Assembly (NCBI GenBank): GCA_900314655.1
Contig: OMWC01000007.1
Span: 39,415 to 103,414 of the forward strand
Origin: an uncultured Prevotellaceae bacterium
GTDB taxonomy: Bacteria > Bacteroidota > Bacteroidia > Bacteroidales > Bacteroidaceae
Direction of reading: 5' to 3'
Length of the DNA stretch: 64,000 nucleotides
In this document: piece after piece, positions 8,155 to 16,606 of the stretch
How the letters are laid out: each line of letters starts with the position of its first letter
How positions within the stretch are numbered: the stretch's first letter is position 1
Program-made: the position numbers and the translations under genes
The notes under the pieces: generated by a model
The model's database searches: none
The model's input: only the letters and a program-made list of their open reading frames with translations
Told to the model about the DNA's origin: nothing

Positions 8155-9327
8155 ATGAAAAAACAGACGCAAGCCATCCACACCCGCTACGACCGCCCCG
8201 ATGCATACGGGGCGCTGAGTATGCCCATATATAATAATGTGGCATACGAGTTCGAAGACGCGCAGACCATGAGTGATACTTTCAGAGGAAGAATCCTTGC
8301 CCCTGACTACTCGCGGACGATGAACCCAACCGTGACGCATCTGGAAAACAAGGTAAGGGAACTGACGGGAGCCCGGCATGTAACGGCTTTCAACTCAGGC
8401 ATGGCTGCCATCAGCAATGCACTGCTGGCTCTGAGCGGACAAGGCCGAAGTATCGTCACCTCGCGACATCTCTTCGGAAATACATTTGCCCTGCTCACGC
8501 AGACGCTGCTACGTTTCGGTGTGGAGACGCGCCTGGTGGATCTTACCGATCTCTCATCGGTAGAGGCTGCCATCGACCAAACCACCTGTGCCATATATCT
8601 GGAGGTCATCACCAACCCCCAACTGGAAGTGGCTTCACTGGAAGACCTCTCAAGAATTGCTCACAAACACGGCATTCCCCTTGTGGCCGACTCCACGGTG
8701 ATTCCCTTCACGGAGCACCACCTGAAAGCATTGGGCGTTGACATTGAGGTGGTGTCGAGTACGAAGTACATTTCCGGAGGTGCTACATCGCTCGGCGGTC
8801 TTGTCATCGACTACAATGCACCGGAGGTTTTCCACGAACGCATCGCCTCGGAAATGCTCTTCAATCTCGGTGCCTATATGACACCGCAAGCTGCCTATAT
8901 GCAGACCTTGGGACTGGAGACGCTCCACGCGCGCTATAGCCTGCAAGCGGCTAATGCCCTGACGCTGGCCAGGCGGTTACGGTCGCTCAAGGGTATCGGG
9001 CGAGTGAACTATGTGGGGCTCGAAGATAATCCCTACTACGAAAGGGCTCACCGGCAGTTCGGCCCTACGGCTGGGGCCTTGCTCACCATTGATCTCGAAA
9101 GCCGAGAGAAATGCTTCCGTTTCATCAATAACCTGCAACTGGTGAAACGGGCAACGAATCTCTTTGATAACCGCACACTGGCCATCCATCCTGCCAGCAC
9201 CATCTTCGGCAATTTCGAAGAACGGACACGGCGGCTAATGGATGTGAGCGAAACCGTAGTGCGCATCTCCGTGGGACTTGAATACGTGGATGATATCTTT
9301 GAAGACATCAAGCAGGCACTACCATGA
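8155..9327 (+). CDS. Cys/Met metabolism PLP enzyme (cystathionine gamma-synthase / O-acylhomoserine sulfhydrylase type)
   Basis: This 390-residue protein belongs to the gamma-family of PLP enzymes, which exchange the gamma substituent of O-acylhomoserine for a sulfur nucleophile or eliminate sulfur from methionine or cystathionine. It has YSRTMNPTVTHLE in the active-site loop, FNSGMAAISNALLAL for phosphate binding, and the PLP lysine K204 in SSTKYISGG. Length and motifs are normal for the family, but sequence alone does not separate synthase, sulfhydrylase and lyase activities. It is the first gene of a two-gene operon: its stop overlaps the ATG of the next gene (ATGA). It probably acts in the cytoplasm in trans-sulfuration or direct sulfhydrylation. 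Confidence 0.85.
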   Translation: MKKQTQAIHTRYDRPDAYGALSMPIYNNVAYEFEDAQTMSDTFRGRILAPDYSRTMNPTVTHLENKVRELTGARHVTAFNSGMAAISNALLALSGQGRSIVTSRHLFGNTFALLTQTLLRFGVETRLVDLTDLSSVEAAIDQTTCAIYLEVITNPQLEVASLEDLSRIAHKHGIPLVADSTVIPFTEHHLKALGVDIEVVSSTKYISGGATSLGGLVIDYNAPEVFHERIASEMLFNLGAYMTPQAAYMQTLGLETLHARYSLQAANALTLARRLRSLKGIGRVNYVGLEDNPYYERAHRQFGPTAGALLTIDLESREKCFRFINNLQLVKRATNLFDNRTLAIHPASTIFGNFEERTRRLMDVSETVVRISVGLEYVDDIFEDIKQALP

Positions 9328-10502
9328 AGCAATACGATTTTGATAAGGTCATAGACCGCTCGGGAAGCGGTGACCTGAAACACGAGGTGTTGGAGGAGCG
9401 CTACGGTCGGGGAGACCTACTGCCGCTGTGGGTGGCCGACATGGACTGGGAGACGCCCCACTTCATTACCGATGCGCTGCGCCAAAGGCTGGAGCATTCG
9501 CTCTTCGGCTATACGGTGGAACCTGCCGACTACTGGCCTACCGTCATCCGGTGGATAAGGGATCATCACCAATGGCAGGTGGAACGCGAATGGATTACGT
9601 ATATTCCGGGCGTCGTGAAAGGTATCGGAATGGCCGTGAATGTATTTCTGAAACCGGATGAAAAGGTTATCATACAGCCTCCTGTCTATCATCCTTTCCG
9701 CCTGACTCCCGAAGGTAATGGTCGCGAAGTGGTCTTCAATCCCCTCATCCTGCGTCCCGACGGCTACTATGACATGGATTTCGAGGGATTGGAAAACATC
9801 CTGAAACAGGACTCCAAATGCCGTATGCTGATTCTCAGCAATCCCCACAATCCAGCGGGTATCGTGTGGAGCAAAGATACACTCATACAACTCGCCGATA
9901 TCTGCCACCGCCATCAAGTGTTGGTCATCAGCGATGAAATTCATTGCGACATGACTCTTTTCGGTCATCGGCACATTCCTTTTGCCACCGTCTCTGAAAA
10001 GGCTGCAGAAATAAGCATCACCTTCGGTGCTCCTTCTAAGACGTTCAACATGGCTGGAATCGTGAGTAGCTGGGCCATCGCCATCAATCCCGGCATCCGC
10101 AAGAGATACTTTAACTGGCTTACTGCAAACGAGCTGAATGAACCCACAATCTTTGCTCCCATTGCTACCATAGCAGCCCTACGCCACGGGGAACAATGGC
10201 GGCGGGATATGCTCCGCTATGTGGAAGAAAACATATTGTTTGTGGAAACTTACTGCCGCAAACACTTGCCGCTCATCCGTCCGCTACGCCCGCAGGCTTC
10301 TTTCCTAGTATGGCTAGACTGCCGCAGGCTTGGGCTTAGTCACCGCGGGCTCTGCGACCTCTTCGTGAACCATGCCAGGCTGGCGCTCAACGACGGAGCC
10401 ATGTTCGGACCCGGCGGTGATGGATTCATGCGACTCAATGTGGCTACGCCCAGAAGCACGCTTGAACAGGCACTCCTACAACTTGCCGACGCACTTAGAT
10501 AG
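9324..10502 (+). CDS. MalY/PatB-family PLP C-S lyase (cystathionine beta-lyase type)
   Basis: This 392-residue fold-type I aminotransferase-like enzyme resembles PatB/MalY C-S lyases, which cleave cystathionine or other cysteine conjugates to a thiol, pyruvate and ammonia. The PLP signature is seen as SNPHNPAGIVW (around 172-182), SDEIHCD (around 203-209) and the Schiff-base lysine K239 in FGAPSKTFNMAG. The N-terminal LLPLWVADMDWETP is characteristic of the MalY branch. Its ATG overlaps the stop of the gamma-family enzyme, so the two are probably consecutive steps linking homoserine esters, cystathionine and homocysteine. It converges on the patatin gene with 20 bp between stops. Confidence 0.88.
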   Translation: MKQYDFDKVIDRSGSGDLKHEVLEERYGRGDLLPLWVADMDWETPHFITDALRQRLEHSLFGYTVEPADYWPTVIRWIRDHHQWQVEREWITYIPGVVKGIGMAVNVFLKPDEKVIIQPPVYHPFRLTPEGNGREVVFNPLILRPDGYYDMDFEGLENILKQDSKCRMLILSNPHNPAGIVWSKDTLIQLADICHRHQVLVISDEIHCDMTLFGHRHIPFATVSEKAAEISITFGAPSKTFNMAGIVSSWAIAINPGIRKRYFNWLTANELNEPTIFAPIATIAALRHGEQWRRDMLRYVEENILFVETYCRKHLPLIRPLRPQASFLVWLDCRRLGLSHRGLCDLFVNHARLALNDGAMFGPGGDGFMRLNVATPRSTLEQALLQLADALR

Positions 10503-10522
10503 ATATCGTTAAGGCTATAGTG

Positions 10523-12121
10523 TCAGGTTTCAAGTATTTCGTTAACCAGCCAATAGGGATCCTTCTGGAAGCGCTGCCAGGCATCAAGCAATTGACTCTC
10601 GCATGCCGCAAGCGGGGAGAGGCGCGTAGGCGCGGTGCCGTCTTTCTGCTGGTCGTAGAGATAGCTGAGCAGATTGTAACAGGTGGTGAACTGGCCGCAG
10701 GCCAGGATGTCGCGGGGCATTCCGTCAGCTTTCTCCTCATCGGTAAACCAGAGGGTGGTGGCCATGGAGGCTGCCCGGGCGCTCACTTGCTGCATGGTCT
10801 CGGAGGGCTGCAGATGTTCGGGGAGTGAATGGTTGGCCTGGCGCTGGGCCCAAAGTTCGTCGGGGCGCAGGGCGTAAATGGCATTGGTGATGGTGCGCGA
10901 GGCCCATCCGTCGTCGTAGAGGCTGCTGTATTCCTTGCGGCGGATATGCTTCATGAAGACTTCATCTACGAGCAATGCCAATGAACTGGCGCGGTTGGCC
11001 ACGAGCGTGACGATGTTGCCCACAGAGAGATTCATCAGGTCGTTGATGCCATGACTGAGGAAGGTGCCACTGAGGAACTCGGCCAACTGGCCCCTGCCGT
11101 AGCGGTAGGCTACGGTAAGAATAGCAATGATGGAGAAGAGCACCGCCAGGATGCATACCAGCAGATGATTGCCGAGAAAGAGACTGCCCACGAGCAGTGC
11201 TCCCAGCAGCAGCGAGGCTCCCAGCAGCCAATTGCCGATACGCTTCAGCGTGAGTTTGCGGAAGAAGCGGGGGAGCGATCCCTTGTAAGGCTCATAGGCA
11301 TGCATGTAGGGACTCGACACGTCGGACACGATGACGAGGTCGATGGCTTTGCCGCGGGTGCCCAGCTTCTTCTGTATCCGTTCACTGGCTAGGAGGATGG
11401 GCTCAATGCCCTGATTATCCACACAGCCTCCGTCCATGATGCCGAAGGAGCCGTATTTATTCCTCAAGGCTTTCCCTTCTTCGGTGGAAGCGAGGGCAAA
11501 ATCATCGGGAAACACCATGGGCTCATAACCTCCGGGGAAGCATGAGGAGCAGGCCATGGCTTCACCGAGTGTCACCAGCGATGCAGCTTTTTCGGGGAGC
11601 ACATGCTTGCTGTTGCCGAAGATGCCGGTGCTGTCGCCAATGGTTTCCGTGGTTTGGAATCGGAAGGGGATGCTATTGGAGAAGTCGGTGGCATTGGCTG
11701 AAAAATGCTTCACGGGGATACTGCCCATCTTGCCTATGAAATCGGCGAAAGTGGCATGATGAAACAGCCGTTCGTCGTAGATATGGGCCATAGTGCGAAT
11801 GGCAGAGGCTCCCTCCTGCGGACAGTCGTCGTCGAGTTGTTCCAGGGCCATGGTCATCATATCGACGTTCAGGAAGAAGTCGTAGATGCTGCGGGTCATT
11901 TCGTCGATGTCTTCACCATTTTTCAAGGCCTGCAGATAGCGCAGTCCGGTGATGGTTCCTCCCGAGACGGTGGAGAGCACCTCTACGAGGCTGAGCAGCG
12001 TAGAGGTGGTTGTCTTGACGTGATGGAGCAGCGAGAGCGTCCCCAAATGGAAGGCTGCAGCCCTGTAGCCTCCGCCGGAAAAGGTTAGTGCGATGTTCAT
12101 GTGGTTGCAGGTTTCTTTCAT
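10523..12121 (-). CDS. Patatin-like phospholipase with C-terminal membrane segments
   Basis: This 532-residue protein has a patatin fold at its N-terminus: oxyanion loop SGGGYRAAAFH (Gly16-18), nucleophile Ser53 in STVSGGT, and the dyad aspartate Asp230 in MDGGCVDNQG. A hydrophobic block at about 297-338 suggests one or two membrane spans, so it may be an inner-membrane lipid acyl hydrolase. The nucleophile context is V-S-G-G rather than the usual GTSAG. The start MKETCN is chosen because the TGAATGAAAGAA context and the hairpin before it match the start region of the msbA-like gene at 40489. The next ATG (12100, MNIALTF) is a plausible alternative. It follows rnr by 49 bp. Confidence 0.85.
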   Translation of the reverse strand: MKETCNHMNIALTFSGGGYRAAAFHLGTLSLLHHVKTTTSTLLSLVEVLSTVSGGTITGLRYLQALKNGEDIDEMTRSIYDFFLNVDMMTMALEQLDDDCPQEGASAIRTMAHIYDERLFHHATFADFIGKMGSIPVKHFSANATDFSNSIPFRFQTTETIGDSTGIFGNSKHVLPEKAASLVTLGEAMACSSCFPGGYEPMVFPDDFALASTEEGKALRNKYGSFGIMDGGCVDNQGIEPILLASERIQKKLGTRGKAIDLVIVSDVSSPYMHAYEPYKGSLPRFFRKLTLKRIGNWLLGASLLLGALLVGSLFLGNHLLVCILAVLFSIIAILTVAYRYGRGQLAEFLSGTFLSHGINDLMNLSVGNIVTLVANRASSLALLVDEVFMKHIRRKEYSSLYDDGWASRTITNAIYALRPDELWAQRQANHSLPEHLQPSETMQQVSARAASMATTLWFTDEEKADGMPRDILACGQFTTCYNLLSYLYDQQKDGTAPTRLSPLAACESQLLDAWQRFQKDPYWLVNEILET

Positions 12122-12160
12122 TCATGTATTCTGAAAGCGTTTTCTGTAGAAAACGATTAC
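12117..12160 (-). promoter_or_regulatory. Leader hairpin shared with the msbA-like gene
   Basis: On the minus strand a GTAATCG hairpin (CGTTTTC pairing with GAAAACG at 12138-12155) is followed by TTTCAGA and then the start codon. The block at 40485-40528 has the same order with a different but equally complementary stem. See the finding on covariation. Confidence 0.5.
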
Positions 12161-12170
12161 AGGTTGCAGG

Positions 12171-14360
12171 TTATTCGGCCAAAAGGAAATCAAGTTGACG
12201 ACGCTCGATGTTAGCACGGGCCACACGGATGCGGATGGGGTCTCCCAACTGATACTTGTGGTGATGGCGGCGACCGCAGAGCAGGTAGTTGCGCTCATCA
12301 AACTCGTAGTAGTCATCGTCGAGTTCATGGAGGGAAATCATGCCTTCGCAGTGGTTCTCGTCAATCTCGGCATAGATGCCGTAGCTGGTGATGCCCGAGA
12401 TATGGGCGTCAAACTCCTCGCCTATCTTGTCGCTCATGAATTCCACCATTTTGTACTTGATGCTCTCGCGTTCAGCCTGCTGGGCTATCTGCTCCATATC
12501 GCTGGAATGCTCGCAGAGTTCCTCATAGTGGTCGCGGTTGGCGGAACGTCCTCCTTCCTGGTAACGTGTCAGCAAACGGTGCACCATCGTATCGGGATAG
12601 CGGCGGATGGGCGAGGTGAAGTGGGTGTAATAGTCGAAAGCCAGTCCGTAGTGGCCGATGTTGTGCGTAGAGTATTTAGCCTTCATCATCGCCCGCAGAG
12701 CCACCATCTCAATGGCGTTCTGCTCACGGCGGCCGTTGCAGTCGTCCATCAACTTGTTGAGCGACTTGGAGATGGCACCCTTCGTTCCGGCGGTCTTCAC
12801 CCGGTATCCGAACTTGGCGGCAAACTGCCGGAGTGTCTCCAGTTTCGTGGGATCGGGCTGGTCGTGTACACGATAGGGAAGCGTCTTTGCCTTCTGTCCC
12901 TTCTTCACCTTACCTACCCATTCTGCCACCGTCCGGTTAGCCAGCAGCATGAACTCCTCAATAAGTTTGTTGGCATCCTTCGACTTCTTGTAATAGCAGC
13001 GTATGGGCTTGCCAGTCTCATCGATATCAAAATGGAGTTCCTCACGGTCGAACTTCACGGAACCATTCTGGAAACGTTTTTTACGTAACTGTTTGGCCAG
13101 TGCATCGAGGATGACGATCTCCTGTGCCAGTTCGCCCACATATTCCTTCTTATGGGGAGCAGGCTCTCCAGTACCGTCTTTCACTCCGTTCTTTTCCAGA
13201 ATCTCCTGTACTTCCTCATAGGCGAAGCGGCGGTTACTCTTAATGACGGTATGTGCCAGATGCCAGTCCTTGATGTTGGCCTCGTGGTCGAGTTTGAAGA
13301 TGACGCTATAGCAGAGTTTCTCCTCATCAGGACGCAGGGAGCAGATGAAATTGCAGAGGTGTTCGGGGAGCATGGGGATGGTGCGGTCCACGAGATAGAC
13401 ACTTGTGGCACGCTTCACGGCTTCCTTGTCGATAACGGAGCCTTCCTTCACATAGTGGCTCACATCGGCAATATGAACGCCCACTTCCCAAAGTCCTTTC
13501 TGCAGTTCACGAATGGAAAGTGCATCATCGAAGTCCTTTGCATCTTTCGGGTCGATGGTGAAAGTGCACACATCGCGGAAATCCTCACGGCGGGCTATCT
13601 CCTCGGGAGTGATGCCGGGATCTATCTTATTGGCGGCATCCTCCACGTTCTTCGGATACTTGTAGGGCAGTCCGTACTGAGCCAGGATGGCATGCATTTC
13701 GGCATTGTTTTCACCTGTCTGTCCGAGGATATCCACCACCTCTCCCACGATGTTCTTCGACTCCTTTGAGGGCCACTCAGTGATTTTTACCACGGCCTTG
13801 TCGCCCGTCTTTCCGTTTTTCAGCTTACGCTTGGGGATAAAGATATCATGTACGAAGATTTTGGAGTCGGATATCAGGAAGGCATAGTTTTTCTCTACCT
13901 TCAGGATACCCACGAACTGGTCGTGAGCACGTTTGAGGATATCGGTGACCATGGCTTCCTTAATATGTTTCTCTCGACGTGCCATCATCGTCACACGCAC
14001 GCGGTCGCCGTTGAGCGCGAAAAGCGAATTACGCTCTGCCACGAAGATAGGTTTGTCGCTACCGTCGGGAATGAAGGAGTTCTTGCCGTTGGGCTTACGG
14101 ATGAAGACACCTTCCATCACCTGCCCCTGAGTGTTCAGGCGGTACTCGTTCTCGCTGACTTTCTGCAAGTAGTCGTCCCATGTCATGTCTTCCAGCATGT
14201 CAACGACTATCATCTTCACAGGATGCTGCACGATATTAAGCGCCTTGAATATCTGCTTGTAGGTATAGGTCTCGTTGGGATGCTGCGAGAAGAATGTCTG
14301 CAGCATTTCAGTCAACTGCCTTTTATTGAGGCGTTTGCCTTTGTTCTTTCCTTTTGCCAT
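12171..14360 (-). CDS. rnr: Ribonuclease R
   Basis: This 729-residue 3'-5' exoribonuclease of the RNB/RNR family degrades structured RNA in the cytoplasm. Domain order is an N-terminal winged-helix-like basic region, cold-shock domains (around 85-235), the RNB catalytic domain with the metal-binding acidic cluster TIDPKDAKDFDDA (Asp270, 273, 276, 278, 279), and a C-terminal S1 domain ending in VARANIERRQLDFLLAE. Length is typical of Bacteroidota RNase R. A TAAATTTG -7-like box lies on the minus strand near 14459-14466, with repeat tracts between it and the start. The identification is secure. Confidence 0.96.
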   Translation of the reverse strand: MAKGKNKGKRLNKRQLTEMLQTFFSQHPNETYTYKQIFKALNIVQHPVKMIVVDMLEDMTWDDYLQKVSENEYRLNTQGQVMEGVFIRKPNGKNSFIPDGSDKPIFVAERNSLFALNGDRVRVTMMARREKHIKEAMVTDILKRAHDQFVGILKVEKNYAFLISDSKIFVHDIFIPKRKLKNGKTGDKAVVKITEWPSKESKNIVGEVVDILGQTGENNAEMHAILAQYGLPYKYPKNVEDAANKIDPGITPEEIARREDFRDVCTFTIDPKDAKDFDDALSIRELQKGLWEVGVHIADVSHYVKEGSVIDKEAVKRATSVYLVDRTIPMLPEHLCNFICSLRPDEEKLCYSVIFKLDHEANIKDWHLAHTVIKSNRRFAYEEVQEILEKNGVKDGTGEPAPHKKEYVGELAQEIVILDALAKQLRKKRFQNGSVKFDREELHFDIDETGKPIRCYYKKSKDANKLIEEFMLLANRTVAEWVGKVKKGQKAKTLPYRVHDQPDPTKLETLRQFAAKFGYRVKTAGTKGAISKSLNKLMDDCNGRREQNAIEMVALRAMMKAKYSTHNIGHYGLAFDYYTHFTSPIRRYPDTMVHRLLTRYQEGGRSANRDHYEELCEHSSDMEQIAQQAERESIKYKMVEFMSDKIGEEFDAHISGITSYGIYAEIDENHCEGMISLHELDDDYYEFDERNYLLCGRRHHHKYQLGDPIRIRVARANIERRQLDFLLAE

Positions 14361-14371
14361 AATATTATTGT

Positions 14372-14447
14372 GTCAAGTTTATAAGTTTCAAGTTACAAGT
14401 TGCAAGTTGCAAGTTTTCGTTTTCGTTATCGTTATCGTTAACGTTGT
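14372..14447. repeat. Word-like degenerate repeat tracts
   Basis: Two low-complexity tracts adjoin in the rnr leader. The first (14372-14415) iterates variants of TTTCAAGTTACAAG. The second (14415-14447) iterates GTTATC/GTTTTC hexamers. Both word types recur at 15565-15648, and the hexamers also at 18620-18645 and 22708-22785. Confidence 0.7.
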
Positions 14448-14540
14448 CTTTCAGATTACAAATTTAAGAAAAAAATGGGATATGAAGGGCGAAATAGGCT
14501 TTAAATAATACTAAAAGGCGTGATTTTGGCAAAAAATGAT

Positions 14541-14548
14541 TAATTTTG
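14541..14548 (+). promoter_or_regulatory. -7 box placing the SDR start almost at the TSS
   Basis: TAATTTTG ends only 8 bp before the ATG at 14557. A typical Bacteroidota start site would leave a leader of about 0-4 nt. This also argues against the upstream in-frame ATG at 14536, which lies before the -7 box. Confidence 0.55.
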
Positions 14549-14556
14549 TAGCCGAA

Positions 14557-15549
14557 ATGAGTAACATATTGATAACGGGCGCCACAGGCTTTATTGGCGG
14601 TTTCATCGTGGATGAAGCGCTCAGGCGCAACATGAACGTATGGGTGGCCCTTCGCAAAAGCAGTTCGCGGCAGTGGCTCACCGACGGACGCATCCATTTC
14701 CTGGAAGTCAATCTCACGTCGGAAGACGACTTGGTAGAAAAGATGCGCGATTTGAGGTTCGACTACGTGGTGCATGCCGCGGGTGTGACGAAGAGTCTCC
14801 ACAAAGAAGATTTCCGCCGCATCAACGTGGGTGGCACGAAGAGTCTTGCCAATGCCTTGCTGCGACTGAAGATGCCGCTGAAGAAATTCGTCTATCTCAG
14901 CTCGCTCAGTGTCTTCGGCCCTATCCGCGAAGAACAGCCCTACGAGGAAATCAAGGAGAGCGACGAGCCACGCCCTAACACTGAATACGGCAAGAGCAAG
15001 CTCGAAGCAGAGCGCTTTTTATTGGAGTCTACACTTCCCGTCGTCATCTTGCGCCCCACGGGTGTCTATGGGCCCCGAGAACGCGATTACTTCATGATGG
15101 CGAAGAGCATCAAGGCGCACACGGATTTCGCCGTGGGCTACAAGCCGCAAGACATCACTTTCGTCTATGTGCTCGACGTGGTGCAGGCCATCTTCCTCGC
15201 TCTCGAAAAGGGAACTCCGGGGCGCAGTTTCTTCCTCAGCGACGGCTGTGTGTATCGTTCTTCTACGTTCAGCGACCTCATCCGCAAGGAACTGGGCAAC
15301 CCCTGGTGGATTCGCATCACGGCTCCCATCTGGCTCCTGCGCATCATCACCTGCTGCGGTGAATACATCGGGAGAATGACCGGCAAAGTGACTGCCCTGA
15401 ACAACGACAAATACCACATCATGAAACAGCGCAACTGGCGTTGTGACATCGAGCCTGCCTGTCGCGAATTGGGCTTTGAGCCTCATTATCAATTGGAGGA
15501 AGGCGTGCGCCTCACCATCCAGTGGTACCGTGAAAACGGATGGTTGTAA
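14557..15549 (+). CDS. NAD-dependent epimerase/dehydratase-like SDR
   Basis: This extended/atypical short-chain dehydrogenase of 330 residues binds NAD(P) through ITGATGFIGGF at its very N-terminus and has the catalytic YGKSK motif (NTEYGKSKLEAE) plus VYGPRERDY. Such proteins include nucleotide-sugar epimerases, 3-beta-HSD-like enzymes and bacterial ceramide reductases. The next gene is a PAP2/IPC-synthase-like enzyme, so a role in sphingolipid or inositol lipid synthesis is possible, but that rests on context only. The start at 14557 (MSNILITG) is chosen because the promoter -7 box sits just before it. Confidence 0.85.
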   Translation: MSNILITGATGFIGGFIVDEALRRNMNVWVALRKSSSRQWLTDGRIHFLEVNLTSEDDLVEKMRDLRFDYVVHAAGVTKSLHKEDFRRINVGGTKSLANALLRLKMPLKKFVYLSSLSVFGPIREEQPYEEIKESDEPRPNTEYGKSKLEAERFLLESTLPVVILRPTGVYGPRERDYFMMAKSIKAHTDFAVGYKPQDITFVYVLDVVQAIFLALEKGTPGRSFFLSDGCVYRSSTFSDLIRKELGNPWWIRITAPIWLLRIITCCGEYIGRMTGKVTALNNDKYHIMKQRNWRCDIEPACRELGFEPHYQLEEGVRLTIQWYRENGWL

Positions 15550-15551
15550 AG

Positions 15552-15564
15552 GCGCCTTCGGCGC
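15552..15564 (+). terminator. Short GC-rich hairpin after the SDR gene
   Basis: GCGCC-TTC-GGCGC, followed by GTTT, lies 3 bp after the SDR stop. It is short and weak as an intrinsic terminator, so readthrough into the PAP2 gene is likely. Confidence 0.35.
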
Positions 15565-15648
15565 GTTTCAAGATTCAGGTTTCAAGTTTCAAGATCCAAG
15601 ATTCAAGATTAAGGATTAAAGTTATCGTTATCGTCATCGTTATCGTTT
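15565..15648. repeat. Word-like tracts before the PAP2 gene
   Basis: Variants of TTTCAAGATTCAAG (15565-15619) are followed by GTTATC/GTCATC hexamers (15620-15648) ending just before the ATG at 15653. This is the same order of word types as upstream of rnr. Confidence 0.7.
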
Positions 15649-15652
15649 AAAA

Positions 15653-16606
15653 ATGAAGATACTGAAAGAATTACTGAGAATAGAGAAGAACCCCCTGAAG
15701 GGTCTGTTGGCTATCGAGTGGGCGATGTTCGGCTACATGCTGCTCACGCTGCTCATCATCATCTTCTGCTACACGAAGGTGCAGAATCCTCATGCCATGA
15801 TCTGGGGGCGCATCCAACTGGCCGTCACCACGCTTCTCATGTGGGGCGTCTATCGCATGGTGCCTTGCCGCCTGGTGATGCTGCTGCGTGTCATCGTGCA
15901 GATGTCGTTCCTCTCCTGGTGGTATCCCGATACCTACGAGATCAACCGCATGCTGCCTAATCTCGACCACGTCTTTGCCTCTTTTGAACAGCAACTCTTC
16001 GGTTTCCAGCCTGCCCTCGTCTTCTCTCAGGTATGCTCACATCCCGTTTTCTCCGAACTGATGGATCTCGGCTATGCTTCTTATTATCCGATGATAGCCG
16101 CCGTGGCATTCTATTATTTCTTCGCCCGCTACAAGGAGTTCCACCAGTGCACATTCATCATCATGGCCTCCTTCTTCCTCTTTTACACTATCTTTATCAT
16201 CCTTCCCGTCACGGGGCCCATGTTCTACTATCAGGCCGTGGGCGTGGACGAAATAGCCCGTGGAGTGTTTCTAAACGTAGGCGACTATTTCTACTCCCAT
16301 CAGGACTGTCTCCCCTCACCGGGATGGAAAGACGGTTTCTTCTATCACCTCGTGGAGAGTGCCCACGAAGCAGGCGAACGCCCCACGGCAGCCTTCCCTT
16401 CCTCTCACATCGGCATCACCACCATTCTCATGTGGCTTGCATGGCAGGCTCGTTCCCGCCTTCTGTTTTTCATCTTGCTTCCTCTTTTCATCCTCATGTT
16501 CTTTGCCACGGTCTATATCCAGGCCCACTATGCCATCGATGCCCTAGCAGGACTTTTCGTCGGAACGGCCTTCTACTGGCTTTTCCGCTGTTTCAAAATT
16601 ACGTAG
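15653..16606 (+). CDS. PAP2/AUR1-like integral membrane phosphotransferase
   Basis: This 317-residue polytopic protein has the three PAP2-superfamily phosphatase motifs arranged as in inositol phosphorylceramide synthases (AUR1 type): PVTGPMFYY, AAFPSSHIGITT and HYAIDALAG. The conserved histidines in SSH and HYAID are the expected catalytic residues. Several hydrophobic helices (about 20-45, 55-75, 130-190, 255-310) indicate the inner membrane. Members dephosphorylate lipid phosphates or transfer a head group between lipids. Pairing with the SDR gene suggests sphingolipid or inositol lipid metabolism (inference). Its last 34 bp overlap the convergent btuC-like gene. Confidence 0.85.
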   Translation: MKILKELLRIEKNPLKGLLAIEWAMFGYMLLTLLIIIFCYTKVQNPHAMIWGRIQLAVTTLLMWGVYRMVPCRLVMLLRVIVQMSFLSWWYPDTYEINRMLPNLDHVFASFEQQLFGFQPALVFSQVCSHPVFSELMDLGYASYYPMIAAVAFYYFFARYKEFHQCTFIIMASFFLFYTIFIILPVTGPMFYYQAVGVDEIARGVFLNVGDYFYSHQDCLPSPGWKDGFFYHLVESAHEAGERPTAAFPSSHIGITTILMWLAWQARSRLLFFILLPLFILMFFATVYIQAHYAIDALAGLFVGTAFYWLFRCFKIT

